A program made the position numbers and the translations under genes. DNA of 34,233 nucleotides, from assembly GCA_017936345.1 (NCBI GenBank), contig JAGBFT010000065.1, forward strand, positions 1 to 34,233, read 5' to 3'. Within the stretch, counting starts at the first letter, position 1. The number at the start of each line of letters is the position of its first letter. Source of the stretch: Spirochaetaceae bacterium. Lineage in GTDB: Bacteria > Spirochaetota > Spirochaetia > Treponematales > Treponemataceae. Shown piece after piece: positions 1 through 7,887 of this stretch. The notes beneath the pieces are model-generated. The model ran no database searches. It saw nothing but the letters and a program-made list of their open reading frames with translations, and was not told the DNA's origin.

Positions 1-957
1 GGTTTTGCCTCTACCCTGCTAGAAACTCTAAAAAAATATAAGAATGATTGTCCGGTCATGTTGTCCAGCTCCATTCAAGCTACTTTAATCGGAAGATATG
101 GAGAGTCGGACTACGGGCGGTCAAAACTTGCAGGAGAAAATCTTTTCTTTGAGTACGGCAATGAGACTGGGGCTAGGGTCTTGGTTTATAGATTTCCCAA
201 TCTGTTTGGAAAGTGGTGTCGTCCCAATTACAATAGTGCCGTTGCAACCTTTTGTTACAATATGGCTCATGAGCTGCCAATTCAAGTCAACGACCCTAGT
301 ACTCAATTGGAGCTTTTGTACATCGACGATTTAATAGAAGAAATGATGTTGGCCTTGGAAGGAAAGGAACATCGTTGCAACTATGAGGGGCTTGCTCCCA
401 TTGAAAATGCTGGTGGGACATTTTGCTATGTTCCTGTGACACATCAAGCCACATTAGGGGAAATTGTAGAGCATCTTAAAAGTTTTACCAGTCAGCCACA
501 AACCTTAGTTATGCCCCAGATTCCCAACAATTCATTTGTAAAAAAGCTTTATTCTACCTATTTGTCTTATCTCCCTAAAGAAAAAGTCTTGTTTCCTCTA
601 AAAATGAATTGTGATAACAGAGGAAGTTTTACAGAGATTCTTAAAACAGACAATTGCGGACAATTTTCTGTGAATGTTTCAAAACCAGGTATAACTAAGG
701 GACAACACTGGCATAACACAAAGTGGGAGTTTTTTCTTGTTGTAAGTGGAAAAGCATTAATTCAACAGCGGAAAATTGGCAGTGAGGAAGTGATGGAATT
801 TGAAGTGTGTGGAGATAATCCACAGGTTGCCCAGATGCTTCCAGGTTACACTCATAACATAATAAATCTTTCTGATACACAGGATTTAGTGACACTTATG
901 TGGGCAAATGAGCAATTTGACCCTTCTCATCCAGATACTTTTTTTGAACAGGTATAA
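1..957 (+). CDS. CapF/WbjC/FnlB-like bifunctional epimerase-reductase, 5'-truncated
   Basis: The frame is open from base 1, so the N-terminal part (including the Rossmann nucleotide-binding motif) lies outside the window. What remains is the end of a short-chain dehydrogenase/epimerase domain with the YxxxK catalytic pair (YGRSK), then a C-terminal cupin with a metal-site pattern HWHNTKWE. This two-domain order is that of CapF/WbjC/FnlB, which acts after CapE on the way from UDP-GlcNAc to UDP-N-acetyl-L-fucosamine. The next gene starts two bases after the stop and encodes a UDP-GlcNAc 2-epimerase, the expected third enzyme of this route. The DNA is AT-rich compared with the genes after 4260. 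A related SDR-cupin fusion making another 6-deoxyhexosamine cannot be excluded. Confidence 0.85.
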   Translation, partial: GFASTLLETLKKYKNDCPVMLSSSIQATLIGRYGESDYGRSKLAGENLFFEYGNETGARVLVYRFPNLFGKWCRPNYNSAVATFCYNMAHELPIQVNDPSTQLELLYIDDLIEEMMLALEGKEHRCNYEGLAPIENAGGTFCYVPVTHQATLGEIVEHLKSFTSQPQTLVMPQIPNNSFVKKLYSTYLSYLPKEKVLFPLKMNCDNRGSFTEILKTDNCGQFSVNVSKPGITKGQHWHNTKWEFFLVVSGKALIQQRKIGSEEVMEFEVCGDNPQVAQMLPGYTHNIINLSDTQDLVTLMWANEQFDPSHPDTFFEQV

Positions 958-958
958 T

Positions 959-2119
959 ATGGCATCATTCAAAAATAATGGAAAAATTAAGTTATTAATC
1001 ATTGTTGGAACCCGCCCAGAAATTATTCGTTTATCTGAAGTTATCAAGTCTTGTAGAAAATACTTTGATGTATTGCTTGCTCATACAGGTCAAAATTATG
1101 ACTATAATCTGAACGGAGTTTTCTTTAAGGATTTGCAGCTCGATCCGCCAGAAATATATCTTGAGGCTGTTGGAAACAATCTAGGTGAGACTATGGGTAA
1201 TATCATAGCTAAGTCTTATCAGATAATGGTTGAATTACAGCCCGACGCAGTACTTGTTCTTGGTGACACTAATTCATGCCTTTCTGTAATCGGTGCAAAG
1301 CGGCTGCACATTCCAATTTTCCACATGGAGGCGGGGAACCGGTGTAAGGACGAATGTTTACCAGAAGAAACAAACAGGCGTATTGTGGATATTATCAGTG
1401 ATGTAAATCTGGCTTATTCGGAACATGCCCGCCGTTATTTAGCTGATTGTGGGTTGCCAAAAGAACGTACCTATGTAACAGGTTCTCCTATGGCGGAAGT
1501 TTTACAGGCAAACCTTGAGCAGATAAAATCTAGTGACATTCATCAACGATTAAACCTGGAAAAAGGAAAGTATATTCTACTTTCAGCCCATCGTGAAGAG
1601 AATATAGATACTGATAAAAACTTTTTATCTTTATTTACTGCAATTAATAAAATGGCGGAAGAATACAAATTGCCAATACTCTATTCTTGTCATCCTCGGA
1701 GTAAGAAGAAACTTGAGTTGATGAATTTCAAATTAGATAGCCGTGTGATTCAGCATGAACCATTAGGTTTCCATGACTACAACTGTCTTCAAATGAATGT
1801 TTTTGCCGTTGTGTCTGATTCAGGAACTTTACCAGAAGAAAGTAGTTTTTTTACCTCCGTGGGGCACCCTTTTCCCGCAGTCTGCATCAGGACATCCACA
1901 GAAAGACCGGAAGCCCTAGACAAGGCTTGCTTTGTATTAGCTGGAATTGATGAGGTTTCTTTGTTACAAGCAGTAGAAACAGCTGTTCAAATGAACCTTG
2001 ATGGCAGTTTTGGGACTCCGGTTCCAGACTACACCGATGAAAATGTTTCCATAAAGGTTGTGAAAATCATTCAAAGCTATGTGGGTATTGTAAACAAGAT
2101 GGTGTGGAGAAAGGGGTAG
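959..2119 (+). CDS. UDP-N-acetylglucosamine 2-epimerase, CapG/WbjD/FnlC type
   Basis: The protein is 386 residues and begins with the family signature KLLIIVGTRPEIIRL. It keeps HTGQNYD, GDTNS, HMEAGNRC and EETNRRIVD, and later SAHREEN and the SDSGT-PEES stretch, all typical of non-hydrolysing UDP-GlcNAc 2-epimerases. The frame is open upstream to 908, but the ATG at 959 follows the preceding stop by one base, has AGG just ahead, and gives the normal family length. With the CapF-like gene before it and a WbuB-like transferase after it, the likely job is the last step to UDP-N-acetyl-L-fucosamine. A general WecB role making UDP-ManNAc is the alternative. Confidence 0.9.
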   Translation: MASFKNNGKIKLLIIVGTRPEIIRLSEVIKSCRKYFDVLLAHTGQNYDYNLNGVFFKDLQLDPPEIYLEAVGNNLGETMGNIIAKSYQIMVELQPDAVLVLGDTNSCLSVIGAKRLHIPIFHMEAGNRCKDECLPEETNRRIVDIISDVNLAYSEHARRYLADCGLPKERTYVTGSPMAEVLQANLEQIKSSDIHQRLNLEKGKYILLSAHREENIDTDKNFLSLFTAINKMAEEYKLPILYSCHPRSKKKLELMNFKLDSRVIQHEPLGFHDYNCLQMNVFAVVSDSGTLPEESSFFTSVGHPFPAVCIRTSTERPEALDKACFVLAGIDEVSLLQAVETAVQMNLDGSFGTPVPDYTDENVSIKVVKIIQSYVGIVNKMVWRKG

Positions 2120-2138
2120 GATTTTTAGGCTAAGAAAA

Positions 2139-3446
2139 ATGAAACTTTGTATTTTTACCAACCATTTTTTTCCAGAGGATTTTAAGGTAAATGATATTGC
2201 CTTTGAACTTGTTAATCGTGGTATTGATGTTACTGTTATCACTGCTATACCAGATTATCCTAAGGGAAAGTTTTTTGAAGGGTATTCTCTTTTTAAGCGC
2301 CGTAGGGAAGAAATTAGAGGTGTAAAGGTTATTCGTCTCCCCATTATTCCAAGGGGTGGGGGCGGGGCATTCAGATTGATTTTAAACTATCTTTCTTATT
2401 TTATATGTGCATCAATATTTACATTTTTTCATTCTTTTAGAAATAAATATGATGCTGCTTTTGTTCATTTAACATCTCCATTTTTTATCGGTTTGCCAGC
2501 TGTCCATCTGAAAAAACGTCAAAAAATCCCGTTGTATTTCTGGACATTGGATTTATGGCCAGAGTCACTGATATCTGCAGGGGGTATTTCTCATCCTGTG
2601 ATTATCAAACCTCAAGATAAAATGGTTTCCTACGTGTACAAAAACTGTGATAAAATCTTGATTGGTTCTAAAGGCTTTGCTAAGTCTATTTGCAAAAAAG
2701 GTGATTTTGAATCTAAATTGGCGTATTTCCCCAACTGGGCAGAATCCGTAGCTACGTCACAAAGTGAAGATATAAGTAATTCAATTCCTCCCTTCAATTC
2801 CATGAGTCAGGATGATTTAATCTTTTTGTTTGCAGGAAATCTTGGTGAGGCTCAAAATCTAGATACAATTCTTTTTGCTGCAAACCAACTAAAGAAAAAA
2901 AAGAATATCAAATTTGTATTTATAGGTGATGGAAGGCGTCGAGAAAACCTTTTAGCTTTGGTGGAAGAGCTTTCATTGCAAGAAACAGTCTTTTTTCCCG
3001 GACGCTTCCCCTTGGAAACAATGCCTTTTTTTATGCGAAAATCTTCTGTTTTGATGGTTTCTCTTAAAGACGAGCCTTGCTTTAATCTAACTGTGCCAGC
3101 TAAGGTTCAGTTTTATATGTCACAGGGAAAGCCTGTTCTTGCCATGCTTAATGGAGATGGTCAAGATTTAATTCGAGAAGCTCAGTGTGGTTTAGCTGTC
3201 AATGCAGATGACGTGGATGGTTTTGTACAGGCTATTGAAAAAATAGCAAATTCCTCAAAAGATAATCTTTCTACTTGGGGAGAAAACGGAAAAAAGTTTT
3301 ACGATAATAATTTTACAAAAGAACAGAGAATTAATCAGTTAATGGAATTGATGATGCGTTCGCTTCCAACCCCCAAGGCGTCGTCTTCCTCCCACAGTTA
3401 CCAACTACCAGCCGAACAGCACAAGCCCCTACAAGCCAAAAACTAA
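2139..3446 (+). CDS. GT4-family glycosyltransferase, WbuB-like (putative L-FucNAc transferase)
   Basis: The 435-residue protein opens with KLCIFTNHFFPEDFKVND and has the TLDLWPESL motif and a GT-B C-terminal half (FLFAGNLGEAQN, FIGDGRRRENL, PAKVQFYMSQGKPVLAM). This matches WbuB-type glycosyltransferases, which often sit beside UDP-L-FucNAc synthesis genes. A hydrophobic stretch near residues 80-105 may aid membrane association at the lipid-linked acceptor. The last roughly 28 residues, rich in Ser, Pro, Gln and Lys, look unlike the family and coincide with an abrupt rise in GC, so the natural end may have been replaced. It stops two bases before a convergent gene with no terminator between them. 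The sugar specificity is inferred from neighbours. Confidence 0.85.
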   Translation: MKLCIFTNHFFPEDFKVNDIAFELVNRGIDVTVITAIPDYPKGKFFEGYSLFKRRREEIRGVKVIRLPIIPRGGGGAFRLILNYLSYFICASIFTFFHSFRNKYDAAFVHLTSPFFIGLPAVHLKKRQKIPLYFWTLDLWPESLISAGGISHPVIIKPQDKMVSYVYKNCDKILIGSKGFAKSICKKGDFESKLAYFPNWAESVATSQSEDISNSIPPFNSMSQDDLIFLFAGNLGEAQNLDTILFAANQLKKKKNIKFVFIGDGRRRENLLALVEELSLQETVFFPGRFPLETMPFFMRKSSVLMVSLKDEPCFNLTVPAKVQFYMSQGKPVLAMLNGDGQDLIREAQCGLAVNADDVDGFVQAIEKIANSSKDNLSTWGENGKKFYDNNFTKEQRINQLMELMMRSLPTPKASSSSHSYQLPAEQHKPLQAKN

Positions 3447-3448
3447 TC

Positions 3449-3895
3449 CTAGCTGTCAATCAATTCTTGTATAGTTTCCATCGGAAGCCCTGTCCCCTGT
3501 GCAACTTGTGCTGGAGATAATCCCATGGTCAGGAATGTTCTCGCCGTCTCCAGCGCCGTCTCCAGCTTGGTCTGGTAGGCCCCCGTTCCAGCCCTTGTTC
3601 CAAGCCACGCTCCAGCCCGATGGAGATACCACTGTTCAATTTTTGTTCTTTTGTATGTTTCCATGTCTCCTTTATAAGTTCCTTTTGAAAAGCTGGTTTC
3701 ATTGTTAATGAGTGGTAAAATATTGTTTCCAAAATAGAGGAAAAGTGAAGCTACAATAAAGTCTTTATGACGTGATTTACCAATTTTATTGAATTCCTTT
3801 TCAGTATTTGTATCGATATAGTCATAAATAAAGTCCAGTATTTTTATAAAGCTTTCTTTGATTATTTTTTGCTCTAGAGAATTTTGGTCACTCAT
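3449..3895 (-). CDS. Rpn/PD-(D/E)XK transposase-like protein fragment, probably frame-disturbed
   Basis: The 148-residue frame ends with ARTFLTMGLSPAQVAQGTGL, a tail typical of Rpn (recombination-promoting nuclease/putative transposase) proteins. The N-terminal part (RHKDFIVASLFLYFG) is not a nuclease core. In the overlapping frame, 3529-3732 on the same strand, the DNA reads GLERGLEQGLERG, the repeat normally found just before this tail. One more G in the five-G run at 3580-3584 would join that repeat to the tail. The middle of the annotated frame (HRAGAWLGTRAGTG) therefore looks like the repeat read out of frame between two compensating shifts. It is a degraded, variable or mis-sequenced gene, and the nuclease domain is absent. 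Confidence 0.5.
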   Translation of the reverse strand: MSDQNSLEQKIIKESFIKILDFIYDYIDTNTEKEFNKIGKSRHKDFIVASLFLYFGNNILPLINNETSFSKGTYKGDMETYKRTKIEQWYLHRAGAWLGTRAGTGAYQTKLETALETARTFLTMGLSPAQVAQGTGLPMETIQELIDS

Positions 3896-4006
3896 CCATT
3901 CTGAAATAACTTTAATGGATTACGCCTTTTTTTGTAAATTTATTTAAAACTCGAAATTTGAGCTCATAATCGCCTTGCTTATTCAATCTGCAAGACTAAT
4001 GAGTCC

Positions 4007-4204
4007 ATGGTAAATCACCATGTAAGCCAGCCGAATATAAGTGAAGAGTCAAAAGAGCGCATAATCAAATACGGTATTGATTCCAATGAGAGGATCGTTC
4101 GCCATGCAAATATAAGAACAGGAGTTGGAGTTGGACTTGGATTAACAGTCTTGGGGCTATTCTCCGTTGCGTCTAAAAACACTAAATCCTCATCCAACCC
4201 ATAA
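4007..4204 (+). CDS. Small putative single-pass membrane protein, unknown function
   Basis: I do not recognise this 65-residue ORF. It has a polar, charged N-terminal half (ISEESKERIIKYGIDSNERI) and a glycine-rich hydrophobic segment at about residues 37-55 that could be one membrane helix, then a short Ser/Lys/Asn tail. No Shine-Dalgarno sequence precedes the ATG. A weak TTGCTT-16-TAATGA pair lies only a few bases upstream. It sits between the disturbed Rpn-like gene and the aroC terminator. It may be a real small protein or a chance frame, since the opposite strand has an equally long one. Confidence 0.35.
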   Translation: MVNHHVSQPNISEESKERIIKYGIDSNERIVRHANIRTGVGVGLGLTVLGLFSVASKNTKSSSNP

Positions 4205-4221
4205 TCTTGCATACCGAATGT

Positions 4222-4255
4222 AACAATAAAGGCTCCAGCTTTTGCAGTTGGAGCC
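4222..4255 (-). terminator. Rho-independent terminator after aroC
   Basis: A nine-pair stem (GGCTCCAGC at 4231-4239 with GTTGGAGCC at 4247-4255, one G-U) is followed on the minus strand by a T-rich run (TTTATTGTTA). It lies just past the aroC stop at 4267 and closes the minus-strand operon. Confidence 0.75.
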
Positions 4256-4266
4256 TTGCACTTTTC

Positions 4267-5373
4267 TCATCTTTTAGCTTGCAAGTACATATCGGCCAGG
4301 GTAAGCCAGGTCATGGCTTCCACTACTGGTACAATTCTGGGGCAAAGGCATACGTCGTGGCGGCCGTGTATGGTCAAGGTGGTGTCCTGATAGCTTCCCT
4401 CTGGAGTGGTGCAAATAGTTTTTTGCTCCACAAAGATGCTGGGAACAGGCTTTACCGCCACATTGAATTGTATTTCGTTACCGTTGGAGATGCCACCAAG
4501 GATGCCTCCTGCGTTGTTTGTTGCAAAGGCCGCTCTTGCAGAGCCATCTTCTGTACGGGCTACATACATATCGTCGTTCATGGTGCTGCCTGTCATATCA
4601 ACACAGTCAAAGCCGGCGCCAAATTCCACGCCCTTTACAGCACCAATAGAAAGCATGGCCTTGGCAAGCTCTGCATCCAGCTTGCCAAAGACAGGTTCTC
4701 CAATGCCAGCTGGAATTCCCCCCACCCGGCATTGCACAATTCCGCCGGCGCTATCGCCCTGCCGCCTCAGCTGGTCAATCCTCTCTGCCATCTGGTTTGC
4801 CGCCTCCAAATCAGCGGCTCGTAGCTGGTTCCGCTCAATAACAGAGAGGTCTATTGTCCGGCAGGAGATTCCGGCTGCCCGCAAGGTAAAGGCTGTAACG
4901 GTGGGGGAGGCTAGCCGTTCACCCAAAAATGCCTTTGCCACGGCTCCTGCTGCCACACGGGCTGCGGTTTCCCTGCCAGAGGAGCGGCCCCCTCCTCGAT
5001 GATCCCGCAGTCCATACTTTTGGGTGTAGGTGTAGTCTGCGTGACCTGGGCGGAAGGTATCCTTTAGTGCATTGTAATCCTTTGAGTGCTGGGAGGTGTT
5101 GTAAATCACTATGGCAATGGGGGTTCCCGTGGTCTTTCCCTCAAAAACCCCGCTTAAAATCTGGCATTCATCAGCTTCTTTTCTTGCTGTAACTGCCGCA
5201 TTGAACTCCTTCCCATGGTGGCCGGGCCGTCTCCTGTCAAGTTCCCTTTGAACAATCTGTTCGTTTAGGGAAATGCCTGGGGGGCAGCCGTCAATTACAA
5301 CTCCCAGTCCAATTCCATGGCTTTCTCCAAAGGTGGAGATTCTAAAAAGGCTGCCAAAACTGCTTCCAGACAT
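4267..5373 (-). CDS. aroC: Chorismate synthase
   Basis: At 368 residues it has the normal length. It starts SFGSLFRISTFGESHG, one of the chorismate synthase signatures, and carries RPGHADYTYTQKYG and DHRGGGRSSGRETAARVAAG, with the conserved His and Arg residues for EPSP and reduced FMN. It converts 5-enolpyruvylshikimate-3-phosphate to chorismate in the cytoplasm, the last common step to aromatic amino acids. The start lies two bases after the stop of the NodB-like gene, so it is the last gene of a minus-strand operon with envelope genes. No other shikimate gene is nearby. Confidence 0.97.
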   Translation of the reverse strand: MSGSSFGSLFRISTFGESHGIGLGVVIDGCPPGISLNEQIVQRELDRRRPGHHGKEFNAAVTARKEADECQILSGVFEGKTTGTPIAIVIYNTSQHSKDYNALKDTFRPGHADYTYTQKYGLRDHRGGGRSSGRETAARVAAGAVAKAFLGERLASPTVTAFTLRAAGISCRTIDLSVIERNQLRAADLEAANQMAERIDQLRRQGDSAGGIVQCRVGGIPAGIGEPVFGKLDAELAKAMLSIGAVKGVEFGAGFDCVDMTGSTMNDDMYVARTEDGSARAAFATNNAGGILGGISNGNEIQFNVAVKPVPSIFVEQKTICTTPEGSYQDTTLTIHGRHDVCLCPRIVPVVEAMTWLTLADMYLQAKR

Positions 5374-5375
5374 TC

Positions 5376-7607
5376 CTATTCCTTTAAAAGCTCAGAGACG
5401 CTTACAATGTCGTAGCCTGCGTCAAGGATGGCCACGAGCAAAAGATCCAGCTTGTCGTAGAGGAAATTTTCCCTGCTTCCTGCTCCTACGCCTACAGCTA
5501 CAGGGATTATCATTTCATCTTCCAGCTGGGATACAATATCCTCTATAATCTTATTGGAAGTCTTGTAGGTGGAAATGTCGCCCATGGCAGCCTGCTCAAA
5601 GGTTACTGTGTCCAGGGGGTCAAGACTTCTGTCCACGTAGATATATCCTGCCAAGTCTCCTGCCTCCAAAACAGCCTTGTTGGCAGCATAGTACGGAGCA
5701 TGCCAAATTACTGACAATTCCTTTCCTGTAAGGTCAAAGAATTCATCTTCGTTACGGGCAAGTCCACGGCGGACAAAGTTCACGTCCACCAAAAAATCCT
5801 CGCTGGTAGTCAAGTCCATGGCGGTATAGAACATGGAGCCGCATTCATGGCCAGCCTCTACAATTCGTCCTGTCTCCGCAGGATAACGGCGGATGAATTC
5901 CCCGTTGATAAAGAAGGTGGAGCGGACATTGTATTTTTCCAGGGTGTGGAGAATTCTTGCCAAGCCATCGGAATTGTCCACCGCATCAAAGACCAGGGCA
6001 ACCCTCGGCTGTTTCTCTTCCTCGTGGGCGGCTGGTTCATAGAATGGCCGTGTAACTGCTGCCCCGGTAAGGGTCCGAATATAGGGCATATTGGTAAAGT
6101 TCTCGTTGGGACTTGTATCAAGGAAGACACGGTAATTGTCGTTGCCGATTTTTGTAGCCTCCATTTCTGTAAGCCCGGAATAATCCCACCTTCCAGCCTC
6201 CTGGTTGTATTCCATAATGCCCCAGGGGGTTTCAAGGATTGGGTTGCCGGTGGCAGAATTCCAACTATAGCTTTTTGCGGAGACAGGGAACAATACATGG
6301 ATTCCCCCCTGATTCACTATGTTAAAGCTCCACTGGAGGACAGCATCTCTTGTTCCCACAAAAATAGTTTCTGAGCTACCCCAATCATAGTCAATTGCAT
6401 TTGAACAGTCCATAGTGGCGACTTGCTGCCAATTATCCACGGAAAAGACCACAAGCTTATCCTTTGTCCTGCAGAGAATATGCTTTCCGTCTGGAGAGAT
6501 TTGGGGCTCAATGGCGTTTTCGGGAACTGTCTGCACAACGGCCTTTACCTGACCATTGTGAATCTCCAGGCGGTACACGTCACTGTCAGTGTTGCCCACG
6601 GTGTGATATTGGAACCAAAGGATGGGATTTCCCCAGCTATCCCAAAAGAACCGGCAGTCCTGGGTTGAGCCTACAAGGGAAACCTGGGTTCCCGTGTACA
6701 TTTGTCGTACAAAGGTGGCATTCCCAGGAAGGGACAGGTAAGAGATGGTCCTTTGGTGGCCGGCCATTACCATTGCTGTACAGTCTGGGTTTATGCTGAA
6801 GGTATCTGTGGAAGCAAAGGGGTGGGGGAGACGACCTACAATGGTTCCTATACCTACAAATTCAGAGTAAAGGGCCCGAGTATACATTTCATAGATGGGA
6901 ATTCGGTACACCAGGTCATTGGTAATGTACACAAGATTTTTGTCAGAGGCCCATGCTACACAGTTGATGGTTCCTCTTCCCACCTTTCGCAAATGCTCTG
7001 GAACCTGGTTTGTCTTGAACATGGCTTCTGGTTCAGTAAAATAGATGGCTCCGTCCTTTTCATAGACAAGGAATTTACTGTCTGGAGACCAGCGGACAGG
7101 CACTTCATTAAAATTCATCTCCGTCTTGTCCACCAACTCCACTTCTGTATAACCAGCTGCGTTCCTCAAGACAATGCTTCCTGTAACAGGACCTGTTCTC
7201 TGGATGGAACAAACCCATTTTCCGTCCGGACTTACAGATTCTGCCGCCGGAATGATAGAGCTGGTGGGAATAGATTCCTCGTTTTCTGCGGAGCTATGGA
7301 GCAAGACCCCTGTGTCCACATTGTAGTGGGTTGTGCCATATCTGTTTCTAATTCTCAGGGACCTGCCACCCAACAGTGCGGAAAGCTGTTCCGGGTAGCT
7401 TGTGATTTGCTGTGGTTCGCCCAAATCCTGGTCAATTTTAGCGGTAAAAAATGTGGGATAGGAAGGTTCCCCCGGCTTGTTGTGAGTCACCTCAAAAAGA
7501 ATTTCATTCCTTCCGTTGATATATGGGGTAGAAAAGGTAATCTCTGCCGGCAGCATTGATGCTGCCAACAGCAAAAAGGTAGCTGCTATAACCGCCGTTT
7601 TTTTCAT
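5376..7607 (-). CDS. Exported beta-propeller protein with degenerate NodB (polysaccharide deacetylase-like) domain
   Basis: The start at 7607 is chosen over an upstream ATG because GGAG lies 9 bases ahead and the ATG overlaps the previous stop as ATGA. The 743-residue product begins with a signal peptide (MKKTAVIAATFLLLAASMLPA). Residues from about 90 to 450 carry repeated VSPDGKWV, WSPDSKFLV and ISPDGKHIL blades, as in TolB/WD-like propellers. The C-terminal 200 residues resemble a NodB domain (VALVFDAVDNSDG, YNVRSTFFINGEF, IVEAGHECGS, WHAPYY, GYDIVSVSEL). The canonical TFDDG reads VFDAV and the HxxxH metal pair is missing, so deacetylase activity is doubtful. A periplasmic glycan- or protein-binding role is an inference. 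Confidence 0.8.
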   Translation of the reverse strand: MKKTAVIAATFLLLAASMLPAEITFSTPYINGRNEILFEVTHNKPGEPSYPTFFTAKIDQDLGEPQQITSYPEQLSALLGGRSLRIRNRYGTTHYNVDTGVLLHSSAENEESIPTSSIIPAAESVSPDGKWVCSIQRTGPVTGSIVLRNAAGYTEVELVDKTEMNFNEVPVRWSPDSKFLVYEKDGAIYFTEPEAMFKTNQVPEHLRKVGRGTINCVAWASDKNLVYITNDLVYRIPIYEMYTRALYSEFVGIGTIVGRLPHPFASTDTFSINPDCTAMVMAGHQRTISYLSLPGNATFVRQMYTGTQVSLVGSTQDCRFFWDSWGNPILWFQYHTVGNTDSDVYRLEIHNGQVKAVVQTVPENAIEPQISPDGKHILCRTKDKLVVFSVDNWQQVATMDCSNAIDYDWGSSETIFVGTRDAVLQWSFNIVNQGGIHVLFPVSAKSYSWNSATGNPILETPWGIMEYNQEAGRWDYSGLTEMEATKIGNDNYRVFLDTSPNENFTNMPYIRTLTGAAVTRPFYEPAAHEEEKQPRVALVFDAVDNSDGLARILHTLEKYNVRSTFFINGEFIRRYPAETGRIVEAGHECGSMFYTAMDLTTSEDFLVDVNFVRRGLARNEDEFFDLTGKELSVIWHAPYYAANKAVLEAGDLAGYIYVDRSLDPLDTVTFEQAAMGDISTYKTSNKIIEDIVSQLEDEMIIPVAVGVGAGSRENFLYDKLDLLLVAILDAGYDIVSVSELLKE

Positions 7608-7849
7608 GAATGTAACTCCGTGCATAAGACCAGTTCATCTAGCTCCTTTTCTAGGTCTGCTAGCTCTGCCTCCAATTTATCAAAATGCTTGATTCTGTCC
7701 CGATGTTGAATTACCTCCAACTTGTCAAAGACAGAATTCAGTGTCTCCAGCCCATAGTCCGTTGTCTTTTCCAGACCACACCAGGGACAGTACAAGTACT
7801 CCTTGTTTACGGTTCTGCCACAACCTAGGCAAACTGCTACAGATTGCAT
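7604..7849 (-). CDS. Small zinc-ribbon protein
   Basis: The ATG at 7849 is preferred over one at 7882 because GGGGGAGG lies 5 bases before it. The 81-residue product has CLGCG and CPWCG, two CxxC knuckles that would bind one zinc, then a charged helical tail (HFDKLEAELADLEKELDEL) that could form a coiled coil. Its stop overlaps the next start as ATGA, implying translational coupling to the propeller-NodB protein. Function unknown; it may be a small regulatory or adaptor protein. Confidence 0.8.
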   Translation of the reverse strand: MQSVAVCLGCGRTVNKEYLYCPWCGLEKTTDYGLETLNSVFDKLEVIQHRDRIKHFDKLEAELADLEKELDELVLCTELHS

Positions 7850-7887
7850 GAGTCCTCCCCCAGGAGAAAGGCTGGTGGCCATATCTC

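Noticed and set aside
6702-7559. 285-residue plus-strand ORF opposite the propeller-NodB gene
   Set aside because: It has no ribosome binding site or recognisable domain, while the minus-strand frame has a signal peptide, repeats and a coupled start.
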